This document shows positions 53,701 through 64,000 of a DNA stretch of 64,000 nt, in pieces (positions within the stretch are counted from its first letter, which is position 1; every line of letters starts with the position of its first letter). The translations under genes and the position numbers were made by a program. This stretch comes from Agelas oroides (lineage: Eukaryota; Porifera; Demospongiae; Agelasida; Agelasidae), in NCBI GenBank assembly GCA_949130485.1, contig OX422188.1:8540443-8604442 (forward strand), given 5' to 3'. Below the pieces are notes generated by a model that did no database searches, was not told the origin of the DNA, and was given only the letters and a program-made list of their open reading frames with translations.

Positions 53701-56700
53701 TCACAAGGGATGCAAAAGCAGTATGTACAGAAATACAGAATACCACATATGTGGCAGTCCTGTGTAGAAATCAAAAATTATTCCGTCGCGTATTTAGATC
53801 ACATCACCGCATTCGTACCGTTGGAATTCCTTTAAGGGCAGGCCTCATACGTGCTTTGTAGACTCATGCAACATTTACGCATCTACAAAGCGCATATGAG
53901 CCGAAGTTCAGCGGTACAGTGCTGTGAACGCTATATGTGATTGAAATACATGACAGGATAATCCTCAATTTCTACACATGGGACTGTCACATATCCATAC
54001 ATCATCCTTATCCTTGCTGTCGACTTGTGCTCCCTTCTTCACAAGGTATGCTACAACCTCACAATGACCTTCCATAGCAGCATAGTGCAGCGGGGTTTTC
54101 TATAGTGAAAATGAAGCAGAAAATATACAGTACACACTACACGTGATTTAACATTAAGGTCACCAGATGTTCATATATAAGCCATGCATCACTGACAAAA
54201 TGCAACCAGTACTAACTAGTGAGATGATTCATCATCATGGGGCGAGCCTGAGCAAGCTGATTTATTAATTTGTCATGGCACACAGCAGGATTTGTCACTG
54301 TCGACTGTTTAAGCCAAACTTGATAACGGGGAGGAAATACGTCATTGCTTAAGTAGCTAAGTCCTCACCAGAGATAGCTAAGTATCACATATGCCAGCTG
54401 TTTCTCCAGCCAGGGCAGCTAATGTGGCTATATATATACACATGCATGGGCTAAGCTTTACACCGAAATCACGAGCTAAATTCCTGGCATTTAGCTATGA
54501 GTGCCGTTTAATGCATGGCCCTTACCTCAGTGAAGCGACCTCAACCACCGTCCATATCAGTAAATTTGTACCGCCTGTAAGCGGACTGCCATTGATGGCT
54601 GGCAGAAGCACAAAGCAGAATTAAGTTGCCGCACGTGGTGCAACTTCAGTCGTCTTCGCTCCGGGTCGTCGACACTGCACTCCGACAGTAGCCCTCCACA
54701 AGCCTTCACATGCTTCATGATATCGATATCGATCTTCGTGAATGTGCTTATTTGAAAGTGGTCGGTCCAAACAAACAAACCAACAAGCATACACACACGT
54801 GTGCACAATGCAGTCACGCTAGTGTGGGGCTCGCTCAGGCTCGCCCCAATTATTATACTTCTCCCCTCATGCTTCAAAGATGTACAAACCTTGGTACAGT
54901 TTCTCGAACATAAATGGATAGAGGTCTCCTGGATTGAGATCACTAATAGCTAATTACCATATTAGTTGTGAGGAAACGTCTGGGTGAAGAAGTTGAAAAC
55001 CAAGAAGACCACATGCGATCCACCCTGCCATCAACTTGGGCTTCCCACTTCAAGAGGAGCATCACAACATGGAGGTTGCCATTCTCTGCTGCATAATGCA
55101 GTGGGGTTTTCTGTGGTAAAGAATATATGCACTACAAGTAAAAGGAAAGAATGTACATAAGTACCAGTATCTTTGGAATCTTCACCTAACCAGTTGTGTA
55201 GCGACACTCCTGAGTTGCTGGTGCTATACTATTGACTTCAGCCACTTGTGGTCGCTATGGTTCTTTCTACTGCGCATGAGTATCAGAACGTGCAATACGA
55301 GAGAATATTGCACAGTAGCTCTATGGAACATTAATACTATGCACACCTCGAGTATAGTATAAAGACTGTTAGTTGACACTGTGTGATGCATACACATTCA
55401 GAGGGATTAATACAAATACTGGGTACACCTAATTGCAGCCAACCACTTTCATATAATATGCATGCATGTTGGTAGTAGTTGGTACAGCACAGATTTTGAA
55501 TGGGTTGACATGGATAAACATTGGTGGACAAAAGCTCTATTTGAAGGAAATTTACCTCAGCAGGAAAGTCTATGGTAGGGTCTCTATTATGGTGATATTT
55601 TTTGGTGTAATCTCATTTTGTAGTAACTCGGTGAGTATATCTATCTCCATGGGGTAGTTGTTTTTGTTTGTTGATTCATTGCACTGCTACACAGTTGCTG
55701 AGCATGCAATGAAGAAATTAACAAGTTTGGTCGAACAGACAGAGCGAAAAGTAAGAGCGGAAGCGATTTTCGACGGTGGAGGGACAGATGCACTACTATT
55801 GGAGAGAAGCGTGACATTCCCACAAATAAACTACCCGGCTTCTCTGTCGTCACATATCTACGTATATCAGTGTATGACCATGTTGTATCAGTTGTAAACA
55901 AGTACATACTGTGATGATACACTTTAGTATAATTGTGCCAAAGCTTGTGGGAGTATTGAATGAATCTCTTATTACACCAGTTTCCATGCAATAATAGATT
56001 GTACGAGTGCGGGGAATATTTTTCACTTGTCCTTCGGATTCGTGAAATACATCCCCACACTACTTCAGACTCGTGAAAATACATCCCCGCACTCATATGA
56101 TATTCTCCCATATTGCATGGAAACTAGTGTAATTTATACTATCCGTACATCTTCTTTATCTTTGCTGTTGACTTGTGCTCCATTCTTCACAAGGTAATCA
56201 ACGACCTTACGAAGACCTTCCCTGGCAGCATAGTGCAGCGGTGTTTTCTATAGTTAGAGTGTACAGAAAAGAAGGTAGTACAGTGTCCATACATCACACA
56301 CCTTAGCAAATATTGCACAAGCACATGCTTCTTGCAAGAGTGCAAACCTTCCAGGAATGTGGGTGTTTTTAGTCACAATCAAAGTTTGGCGGCAAACCAC
56401 CTCAGAGAATGACAATCATTCTTACTTAATCTACTGCATGTAAGACTTTGAAATTCCAGTCACATGGCAAATTAATGTAGTCTTTAAATTGTGCCGTACA
56501 TCATCTTTATCTTTGTTGTGGATGTATGCCCCCTTTGTCACAAGATGGTCCACAACATCATGACCGCGCATGGCTGCATAGTGGAGTGGGGTTCTCTATA
56601 TGTGGCATAAAAAGATACATTGTTTGTTCTAAGAGTCTGGGAACAGGAGTAGTCCTGCATTCACATATCAGTAAATGGCTTATGCAGTGTTGTGATATAC

Positions 56701-57853
56701 TAGTAATTTGAAAGCATATACAGAACAAAACAGGCATTGTATAAGGTGGTGGCACGTGACCAGATCTGTGAAGGCCTACCAGCAATGAAGCTGTAGTTAC
56801 TAAAACATGGAATGTGAAATCATAGGGGAGTATGGCGAAAGTTTCAACATACCGTATAGCGCTAAATTTTCGAGGGTCTACATTTTCACGAATGGCAGTT
56901 TGTGAAGATTTCATTGAAATAATTTCGTGAATTCACTGTCTAAACCATGTGCACGCCGCACACGCAATGTAGTATGGGCGTGGCATACAAGCAAGTTCTA
57001 TCTAATACGCACTGTCACACCGTCGTCCGCGCTCGAGCTTGCAGCTGTCAGCAAAGCAATGCCTACTTCGAAAGTATCCCTTTGGAGAGTGTCCCTTGCG
57101 GATTCGGCACATGAAAACTGTGTTAAAAATTTTCGGTGAAATAACTTTGCAAACGGTTGAAAATTCATGAAATTAAAGACCCACGAAAATTTAGTGCTAT
57201 ACGGTAATTGATGAGATAATTCACAACACTGTGACTCTGTGCAAAGACACACACGTGGATCTCAACTAACCTTATCACAGTCTTTGCTATTGACATTCGC
57301 TCTCTTCTCAACAAGGCACTTGACAACATCCAGATTGGCAGCATGGTGGAGTGCCGTACACTGTGGAATAGGACATGCCATACTCACTGCAGAAAGATTA
57401 TGTACACAAAATATCATATTGTAGAGTGTGTCAAAGGAAGCTTGTGAATAGATCTACCATGATAACTAGAAGCTGATCTCCTGGCTCGATCACAAATTGA
57501 AGCTCAACAAGACAACAGATACCGTATTTATTATTTTTTTCACTGCATGTTTTTGTGCGGCTACTATTCAAGGGCGGTGTTTATTTCTTTGGAAAGCCCG
57601 AAAACACCAAAGACGGCTGGATAAGGTATGTACGAGCGATACAGTGACGACTGTTAGACATTGTCAGTAGTAAACACAGCCTTTCAGTCCTGCTTTCAGC
57701 CGTGGAAACGAGTCGTACAACACAAACAGCCCTAGTGCTAGTCTGGTGATCGTCGGCAGAAATTATTTGCATACGTGGGCGTGGGCGTGGGCGTGTGCGT
57801 GTGCGTGTGCGTGTGCATGTGCGTGTGCATGTGCATGTGCGTGTGCGTGTGTA

Positions 57854-57892
<39 letters not shown>

Positions 57893-59157
57893 GTCGCATA
57901 TAGTAGCCACGGCTACTATTTTGAGGGCGGCGAATATTCGAGGGAGGCGTCTATTCAAAGAAATACGATAAATACAGTTTTAGTGCACTTAATTGGTTCA
58001 GGAACGCAATGAATGAGATGCCGGTCATGTGATACACAGAGCTTGTCCTACCTCCTATGCACCTACCAGTGTTCTGCCCACACTGGTTGGCAGTGGTAAT
58101 GCCCAACCAGTTCTTTGCTACCCCGACCAGTACTTACCTTCACCGACCAGCACTAGCGCTACGCAGCTAGCAGCTTTGCACTACCGTTGAGTACGATGTG
58201 CATTATATAGAGTAAGCCAGTGAGGCATATTTTTTGCACGTGCACATGCCTGAAAGCGCCTCGTGTGTGAATCTGAATCAGGTGGATGATGTCCATCTTG
58301 AACTACTTCTCACAAACCAGCACGGCTGGTGACGACTGTGACCACCTCTCAGAAAATGCTGGGCAGAACACTGACCTACATAGCTATAGCTTTCAGAGGA
58401 TAGCAGCAATTACTGACTCCATTGAAAACTTGCTCAGAGAGTTAAAAGCACTTCTATGGTATCCCGCTAATACAGACAACTACATAATTAATCCATTGTA
58501 AGCTACCATACTTCATCTTCATCCTTGCTGTCAACATGCGCTCCCTGCGCCAGGAGGTACTCCACAACCCGGAAACAACCTTTCTCAGCAGCGCAATGTA
58601 GTGGAGTTTTCTGTAACAAGGAATTTAGAAAGACGTACATAGAGGCAAAAATTCATTCTCGTACATACCTCTATACATTTCTGCTAAAGCATGAACATTC
58701 ACACATCACCGCAACTGGCATACAAGACTTCAGATAACATCTTACTTGTTTCTCATCTCTACTATTTATAAGTTTCGCATCAGTAGTCAATAAGCGTTTC
58801 ACATCATACAGTGTGCCATTTGCTGCCACAGAATGAAGGGATGACGCCTGAAAAATACATGTACAACATAAATAGTTATCATTACCATCAATTTGTGCGT
58901 TGTGTTGTGCATAAATTTTTGAATTTCACAAGATGAGATATGCCTTTTCTCAGCCCATTATTTTTGCGAAGAAATGGCCTGTCTACTGCTTTCTACAGCC
59001 AACCCCCCAAGCTGCCATGTGGTGTCCCCTTGCGGATGGCACTCACCCACCCCATGTGTAATGTGCAGTGCAACATCAGTAGTAGGAGACTTACTTCTAC
59101 TGGTGTCTCAAGTGGTATTTCACTGGGCCCGATCATCTGTTGGTCTTGTTGCGCCAT
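44212..59157 (-). CDS. TRPA-like cation channel 2, 28 exons, 1270 aa
   Basis: This is the full span of the second, tandem TRPA-family channel gene. I joined 28 minus-strand exons, phase-consistent throughout, with no internal stop; coordinates are in the part-entries below. Order: N-terminus (1-21), ankyrin repeats (22 to about 669), pre-S1 linker (670-771), S1 (772-829), S2-S5 (830-965), pore and S6 (966-1027), TRP-like helix (1028-1050), linker (1051-1106), Gln-rich coiled coil (1107-1270). Length and roughly 16-17 ankyrin repeats are close to classic TRPA1. Channel-half exons have the same phases and nearly the same lengths as gene 1, so the two arose by tandem duplication. The ankyrin block is single. 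The linker exon of gene 1 appears dead here. Introns are shorter than in gene 1. Confidence 0.87.
45056..45223 (-). CDS. TRPA-like 2, exon 27: C-terminal linker
   Basis: 168 bases, phase 0. Starts IDLVLSLEGMLKNFNF and ends [14 protein letters not shown]; the middle differs from gene 1. Confidence 0.85.
45418..45903 (-). CDS. TRPA-like 2, exons 25-26: pore, S6 and TRP-like helix
   Basis: Exons: 45718-45903 and 45418-45486. Encodes [18 protein letters not shown]6 ([19 protein letters not shown]) and TGLAVGDIKEMLEQCE. The pore segment is identical to gene 1. Confidence 0.9.
46120..46526 (-). CDS. TRPA-like 2, exon 24: S2-S5
   Basis: Encodes S2 (LQYSLFAASTILLAVIRLIL), S3 (YIEIILYASSIIFAFVL), HWQWQFGVLAVFLGWIVL (S4) and LKVALLAVFLVIAFALPFY (S5). 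407 bases, phase 1 to phase 0. Confidence 0.9.
46603..46637 (-). pseudogene. Vestigial S1-S2 linker exon
   Basis: The donor half is intact (SINETGPDDCG then GTAAGT) and aligns with the end of gene 1 exon 34. The acceptor position reads TTATTTG instead of TCCTAG, and no usable AG in the right phase occurs nearby. Exon 23 and exon 24 are both phase 1, so skipping leaves the protein in frame. Confidence 0.6.
46768..46835 (-). other. tRNA-like sequence, probable SINE remnant
   Basis: The minus strand reads TAACTCAGTGGTAGAGC (an A-box-like sequence), then, about 25 bases on, GGGTTCAATTC (B-box-like). The anticodon stem does not pair well, so a functional tRNA is unlikely. A weaker similar segment is at 47146-47236. 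Confidence 0.45.
46997..47110. repeat. G17 run and C15 run about 80 bases apart
   Basis: 17 consecutive G at 46997-47013 and 15 C at 47096-47110, a complementary pair within a TRPA-like 2 intron. Homopolymer length could be imprecise in the assembly. Confidence 0.8.
47550..47724 (-). CDS. TRPA-like 2, exon 23: S1 segment
   Basis: Encodes [18 protein letters not shown] and S1 (LFFANLLLYIVFLFNLTGFG), ending LSPLEQT in phase 1. The same 175-base length as gene 1. Confidence 0.88.
47980..49102 (-). CDS. TRPA-like 2, exons 20-22: pre-S1 linker
   Basis: Exons: 48996-49102, 48090-48240, 47980-48025. They encode [32 protein letters not shown], an acidic DVAEMCLSECVETNEGEL stretch and KTTHPLYYI. Phases are identical to gene 1. 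Confidence 0.87.
48336..48585. repeat. 25-bp tandem array, ten identical units
   Basis: TAGGACCCTTGGTTCAACAA followed by TAAAG, ten head-to-tail copies without a visible mismatch. Intronic in TRPA-like 2. A second array, about four units of 25-27 bases (CACAAGTGGTGTTACGTATA), follows at 48872-48966. Confidence 0.95.
49199..50524 (-). CDS. TRPA-like 2, exons 15-19: mid-region and last ankyrin repeats
   Basis: Exons: 50308-50524, 49968-50020, 49625-49723, 49456-49557, 49199-49335. The first encodes a helical stretch (MIDDLEATICQCGSDHFQRF) and a divergent repeat [19 protein letters not shown]; it is 33 bases shorter than in gene 1 but has the same phases. The rest begin [40 protein letters not shown] and [14 protein letters not shown]. 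Confidence 0.87.
51142..58847 (-). CDS. TRPA-like 2, exons 2-14: ankyrin repeats
   Basis: Exons: 58746-58847, 58512-58610, 57271-57360, 56500-56595, 56149-56247, 54958-55110, 54001-54099, 53059-53181, 52572-52670, 52348-52446, 51905-52006, 51380-51478, 51142-51219. They encode residues 22-467. One ankyrin repeat per exon, every boundary phase 0, most starting K/R-TPLHYAA. The sixth in this list (153 bases) has an 18-residue extension ending RRFLTTNM, homologous to the [10 protein letters not shown] extension in gene 1. The 123-base exon (53059-53181) has an EPAISKKEY insert. The exons at 52348, 51905 and 51380 have no counterpart in gene 1. Confidence 0.87.
51879..51899. repeat. Poly(A) run
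   Basis: A run of 21 A on the plus strand, directly next to the donor of the exon at 51905. Confidence 0.9.
54238..54848. mobile_element. MITE with TGGGGCGAGCCTGAGC ends, copy 3
   Basis: Left end TGGGGCGAGCCTGAGCAAG; right end CTCGCTCAGGCTCGCCCCA. Interior similar to the copy at 9135. Intronic in TRPA-like 2. Confidence 0.78.
56850..57206. mobile_element. MITE with TACCGTATAGCGCTAAATTT ends
   Basis: The left end TACCGTATAGCGCTAAATTT is mirrored by AAATTTAGTGCTATACGGTA. A similar right-hand part is at 20925-21070 in gene 1 (ending TTTAGCGCTATACGGTA). Confidence 0.72.
57522..57972. mobile_element. MITE with GGCGTCTATTCGAAG-type ends, copy 2
   Basis: Shares interior and ends with 22950-23313. 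It contains a (GTGTGC)n/(GT)n tract at 57774-57895 that its sister copy has only as a short GT run. Confidence 0.65.
57774..57895. repeat. GTGTGC/GT microsatellite
   Basis: Repeated GTGCGT hexamers grading into pure GT. Predicted frames on both strands here are repeat artefacts. Confidence 0.9.
59095..59157 (-). CDS. TRPA-like 2, exon 1 (start exon)
   Basis: ATG at 59155-59157, then 21 codons starting MAQQDQQMIGPSEI and a GTAAGT donor at 59089-59094. Phase 0, as in gene 1. An in-frame TTG lies eight codons upstream but no ATG, so this start is preferred. Confidence 0.75.
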
Positions 59158-59277
59158 TGCGCGGTCGGATTGCAATTCCAAGTAGCTAGACTATCTCTTG
59201 GCATGAGACACTTTGACCTCAGCTAGTCTAGCGTGGAGTCGCGGTCGCGGGAGTATAAAAATGGCGCAGTCACAACA

Positions 59278-59345
59278 TTTTGCAGTCCAATCAGATCGCA
59301 GCGCTGGCCTACACGTCACCTTCTAACCCAAGCGTTCTTACGTCA
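59278..59345 (-). promoter_or_regulatory. CCAAT-containing upstream block of TRPA-like gene 2
   Basis: TGCAGTCCAATCAGATCGCA followed by AACCCAAGCG and CTTACG, the same order as at 712-775. It lies about 125 bases upstream of the ATG at 59157. Confidence 0.45.
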
Positions 59346-59489
59346 GACTCTCAACACTTGTAAGGCCATACTTCCTTATAAGTAGATGGTAACTTGAACT
59401 AGACGTACATGTATTACAAACGGCGTGCCATATAGACGCTTCTATTATCTGTGCTTGAACAGAGTACCCATGCAGGTGCACCACTTTGT

Positions 59490-59541
59490 TAGCCTCGTTC
59501 CCAGGCCTGACGGTGAGAAAGCCTGGGAACGAGGCTAACAC
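59490..59541. repeat. Short CCTCGTTCCCAGGC hairpin element
   Basis: TTAGCCTCGTTCCCAGGC and its exact complement around a 14-base centre: a minimal copy of the family seen at 4175, 6501, 28921 and 40153. Confidence 0.8.
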
Positions 59542-61172
59542 TTTGTTTCACCTGGCTACTTTTGATCCTGCAAGTAAAGAGTTGGCAAGGCCAGCTGACT
59601 ACATTCTTGGACTGAGATCGCATTTTTGTACTCTGAAGCATTGTTAGTATAAAATTAAATTCACCCAATTTGTAATGATCAGTGCAGTGCAAAGTACGGT
59701 ATAGCGAATTTATCTTGACAATAACCACAACATGCACAAATGATATCAACTTGTCAGCAAAGCTAATAAGTCAGCACATGCAGCTAAAGCCTATTTGTAG
59801 TAACACCATGACTTATGTTTCACATACATACTCGCACCCATAGTGGACACACCAATGTTCCGATACTGTGAACAGTCTCCAACGGGAGTAAGTCCGTTTC
59901 CATGCAGTTAATTGGAAAGACACAACATGCACTGCTGCGAAAATGAGTATAGAGAAGTAAAGCATGCACACTTGAAATTTAGCGAGGTCATGCTACTGAG
60001 TTAGACTTATGGTTGTTGCATTAGCTGCATGTGCACACAGCAATGGCCAGCAGGATGCCAACTGTTACAATAAGTTTAAGTGAGCTTATCTTGATATCCA
60101 GGAAGGTGTTGATGATTGTTTTCTTGTCCTGATTGTTCTTGATGAATGCTGTAATCCCTCTCAGCATTTGCTTTTATACTTACTCCTAGTCAACCTGTGC
60201 ATGACTCAACTTCTCCTGATTCTTTAATCTTTCAGGAGTAAACACTGCTGGCATGCATGGGCATATATTTATTAAAGTCAATTTGATATCCCTTCATGCA
60301 TGCTACGTACCTTAGAAGAGAGATAAAATACCTCCACATTTTCGGTCTTGTTTGCATTCTAGACCTGCGACCAATAGGCTGAAAGTGGCTTTACTGCATG
60401 TCTACCTTTGTCCTCCACATGCATTTCACTTCACCATAAACTTCCAGTAGCACTACAGTTACTCTGTCACAAGATTATACCACAACAATGTTTACGGTAT
60501 ACAAATATGCATGCAAAACTCAGTGCTTCCTAGCTGTGTTTTGTAGCTTAGCTAATGGACCTCTGAGGTCGAGTAAGAGTTTCTCGTGATGTAGGACGAT
60601 CACTGATTATCCTGACCCCTGCTGTCTCCCTTCCTTGGGGATGAGTGGGGAGACGATGTTTGTAGGCAGACCTGGTCAGGATTGGTGAGTGGGAGTCAAG
60701 GAAACCTGAGAGATTATATCATATAGCACTATGTAAGATGTGTGTAGGTGTGATGGATACACTATGGCTGGATAGCCAAGTTGCACACACTCTTTTGATT
60801 GTGTTGTCTTGTAGACTAGAGCCCGTCGATGTATGACAACAGTGTAGTTATGCAAGGATGCACACAGAAGTTCTCATGATCTCATCTACCTTGAGACATG
60901 CATGTATACCCTTACAGCATAATAATAGGATATGCTTATGTAATAATGTCATCATAAACTTATCTGACTGCTGCTTACACACAGACTGACCAGACCCCTA
61001 TATCACAGTGGATGCCCTTTAGCAAGAGTTCACTGTGAACTCTTAAATGTCTCTATAGTCAGTAACACTATATCACCAAGGTAGGCAAGCATTGCACAAA
61101 TTGTCAAATGGATCAATATTGGTACTCCAACCTCCTGAAAGCTATACACTACATATGATGATGCTTCATATT

Positions 61173-63972
61173 TCAAAGGATATTTGCCTTGACTGGCAGA
61201 TACATCACAGTAGCTTCAGACACAATCTCAACCTCATGCTGCACAGAGCCGACACCACACTCCCCTACTACTCCAACTGCCATCGCAAATATCTCCACAA
61301 CCAGTGACCTGGACATTCCAGCTGCAACCTGCAGAGCCAAAGGATGCATGTAAGAAGATACACTAGAATATGTATGCTGTTTGTTTGTTTGTACTCATCC
61401 CTCCCCAACTCCTCTAAATTAAACTTTACATGCCAGGATATGCTTGCAGTATAAACTAGAGACCATGCAGATGCCAAATCTCTGTCACTCTAGAGTGAGG
61501 CTGAAAATTACTAGGTGCACTTTATAGTACCACTCACAGGGCCTGGGGTGTAAATGACTTTCACCCCAGTGGAGGGTGGTGGTTGCTTGATCTTAAACCG
61601 ACAGGAGTCAATCCCTGTGTTCTTCAGGACCACTGTGAAGGCATATGTACAACCCTCACTGAGCACTCCAAAGTCCACTTGTTCCGGTTGCAGCAAGAAT
61701 CCCCTCACTGCTCCCACTCCACTGGTGGAGGAGGTGTGCACCTTGCGACGGACTGGTTCCTCTACCACTGCAAACTATGCATTAAATAACATCACAATAA
61801 GATGAAAAGTGTATACTTTCCCACTCAGAAGTAAGTAATTAATGCTTTAGCATGTAGCCAGTACTTATGGTGGCAGAAATTTACTCACTGCATGCAAATA
61901 GATGCATTTTTGACCTTGCTTTCAGGCTATCTGAAATTGGCCTGACTGTATACACCTGGCCTCGTTCCCAGGCTCTCCTCTCGCCCTGACGAAAAATATA
62001 CTCCTAACTTTATGGTTACCAAACATATAGAGTATGCCTATACAATGTGTAGGCTAAGCTATTCCATGACGGTAAAGGACTATCAATATACTGTTATTGT
62101 CATCACCTTGGTATTCGGTTTCTCTTTAGGACACACTCTGTGAGCTGAGTTTTGAGTCATCCCTGAAGACCTTAGCTGGTTTGTCACAGTGACATACTTA
62201 TGATTCTCTGGAATATCGGCTCTCTTGCTGGTACATATATCCTCCACATTTGTTGGCTTAACTGCTGTAAAGAAGTTGGTGTCATTGCTAGCAGGTAAAG
62301 GCTCCTCAGCACTACCAACAGCCACTTTCAGTGCATGCGAAGGTGTTGGATTTGTCGGCCTGAGCTCAGTGGGTGTGGCATTTCCCTGGGCATGATCTGG
62401 TGTTGGATGAGAGGGCCTCAGATTGCTAAGTGAACTAACTGGGCCGACTTCATCTATCTCACTCTGTGTGGGAGACTCCAGCTCCTCGTGAGGGATGGTC
62501 ATTGAAGCTAAGTGAAGGGTGGATGGAGTTGAGTGCCCCGAAGCAGACTGCTTTGAATCATGCCAAGGATGGGCTAGTTTTGATGCTAGAAATTTCAAGT
62601 CAGGGGACTGACTTCGGAGATACTGTTTTCCATCCTCAGATTCAAAGTAGGGGGGGATATGATGATGTCTCAGTGCTTGCCGTGTGGCCTTAGCTTCTTC
62701 CAGCTCCCACTTCACTGCCTCATTAACTCCAGTAGCTTTGTGTACCTTTGTCACTGGCTTGGTTGAAATTTGATCAGATTCCTTTGTCACTTCTTGTCTG
62801 TACTTGTTAGGCAGCTCAGTTTTTTGCATTACTGCCTCATTAGTGAGGTGGCTACACCATTTCACTTGCAGTTCTTCAGCTGCTAGCTTTTCTTCATCAT
62901 CCCTCTCATCCACAGGCTGTACAGACTCACCCTCCTGCTCCTGTTTCTGGCACCATTTGGTGTAAGCAGCGATACCACTCAAGAGTTGCATTCTGAGGCT
63001 GCTAGAAACTGGCTGCATGTGGAGAAACTGCCGAAACTGAATAGCTTCTGGCTGTATATATGACTTTGCTGCAAGTGGCTTTTCGTAACTTCCAATTATT
63101 AGACCTTTTCCAACCCCAACTCCAAATTTCTTCTTTTTTAGCTTTCCTTCTCTACCCTGCAGTCCAGGCAAGACACCATTTAGCTTCTGCATCACATCAC
63201 CAGAATGTGTTGAGTCACACTGTGAAGCCCTCAGATTCACAGGAACAATACTTTCCTCTTCATATGGTACCAAGCAAGATTTGCCACCACCTTCACATGG
63301 TTCTAACACAGTTGTGGATGTGCAGTGGGGCTCAGATGGTACATCTTCATGAAGAACAACAGCCCTTGTATTGCTCTTTGCTTTCATGATCACAGAACTC
63401 ACATTGTCATCTTTGAGCAGCTCAAACGAGGTACCATCAGCATGTACAACAAAGTATCGTGGATCGAACGCTGGATGCTTGGGTATTTCAGAACCACCTC
63501 CAAGGTCCACAGATCCTTGCCCTTCACGGTCCACAATGAAAGTGTTTCCAGAAAGATCGGAACCGTTTAAGATTTCACTACTCCCAGTGTGGTCTACGGT
63601 AAATGTGCTAGTGGGTTTGCCTTGTTGCATTCCTTCAGTTGGTGTGAAAACTGCTTTACCACTGGAGGCAATTTGAAGGAGATAGTCGTGTAACTTTGAC
63701 ACAGTGTAGCTACCATCTCTTGAGCAAGCAATTTCTGAACCATCTGGGAAGTGAAGCTTACAATTTCGAGATTCAGAGTGGTAAACTACTCGTGCAAAAC
63801 CTGGGCACTCGACCACAATTTCAGTAGGCTTCTCTGTGGGTGACGATGTTGCAGTTTTTTGTAGTGGAGATAAGCATGATGTAGTGAATCTTGTACCATC
63901 TGAGTGCTCTGCTATACAGGAGCCATCTGGACGATACAGCAGTGTCACACCATCTTCACGGATGATCAGAGC
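61173..63972 (-). CDS. SPAG17: SPAG17 (PF6-like) central-pair protein, C-terminal exons
   Basis: Three exons are supported: 62107-63972 (622 codons, phase 0 to 0), 61538-61759 and 61173-61328 with a TGA stop at 61173-61175. The large exon has DG-containing short repeats (TLLYRPDGSCIAEHSDGTRF, VVYHSESRNCKLHFPDGSEI, YFVVHADGTSFELL) and an acidic, low-complexity middle. The last two exons form a hydin/MSP-like beta domain (VRGFLLQPEQVDFGVLSEG, then VAAGMSRSLVVEIF and MYLPVKANIL). This matches the SPAG17 C-terminus. SPAG17 is a structural component of the central-pair C1a projection in motile cilia and flagella. The gene is partial: the acceptor CTAG at 63973-63976 shows that more exons lie right of the window. 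The junction into 61759 is my least certain splice; the stronger-looking acceptor at 61768 would leave the frame out of phase. Confidence 0.85.
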
Positions 63973-64000
63973 CTAGAGAGAGACAAGTATAAGGTGCAGT

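Larger units (their letters stand above)
59158..61172. other. Intergenic region between TRPA-like 2 and SPAG17
   Basis: Should contain the TRPA-like 2 promoter (near 59160-59350) and the SPAG17 3' UTR (just below 61173). Apart from the CCAAT block and the 59490 hairpin I see nothing recognisable. Confidence 0.5.

Noticed and set aside
57581..58012. Cys-Ala or Thr-His/Arg-Thr repeat proteins
   Set aside because: Translation of the GTGTGC microsatellite inside a MITE.
61889..61930. Possible 42-base SPAG17 exon between 62107 and 61767
   Set aside because: Good acceptor and donor, phase 1-1, but the upstream exon ends in phase 0, so it cannot be joined without a frame break.

Overview
The window is eukaryotic and almost certainly from an animal. 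Coding sequence lies in short exons with GT/AG splice sites, all on the minus strand, inside introns packed with small palindromic DNA transposons. The gene families (TRPA-type ion channel, SPAG17 axonemal protein, class C GPCR, Crypton tyrosine recombinase) and the AT-rich, compact layout fit a basal marine invertebrate. A demosponge such as Amphimedon is my best guess, but this is inference; nothing here names the species.

Layout, left to right. At 566-604 is a start exon that probably belongs to a third TRPA-like gene running off the left edge. At 2896-3233 is a frameshifted fragment of a class C GPCR. TRPA-like gene 1 runs from the start codon at 39012 down to the stop at 3373. I assembled 39 exons, all in phase and open, giving 1712 residues. 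Its ankyrin region is one repeat per exon, nearly all phase 0, and was enlarged by an internal block duplication plus a very recent 0.9 kb two-exon tandem duplication. A decayed Crypton copy (26630-28048) sits in one intron. The stretch 39.0-44.2 kb is intergenic and dominated by inverted repeats.

TRPA-like gene 2 runs from 59157 down to 44212. I assembled 28 exons giving 1270 residues. It matches gene 1 exon for exon in the channel half, but keeps only one copy of the ankyrin block and has lost the acceptor of the S1-S2 linker exon. From 63972 down to 61173 are the last exons of SPAG17, a motile-cilium central-pair protein; its 5' part lies beyond the right edge.

The two complete TRPA genes are tandem paralogs and encode non-selective cation channels of the kind that sense chemicals, heat or mechanical stimuli. 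Their differences are in ankyrin repeat number, an extracellular S1-S2 linker and the length of a C-terminal Gln-rich coiled coil. They look like diversification of sensing and assembly surfaces around a conserved pore. Exon boundaries were read by eye from splice consensus and reading-frame continuity; no transcript evidence was available.
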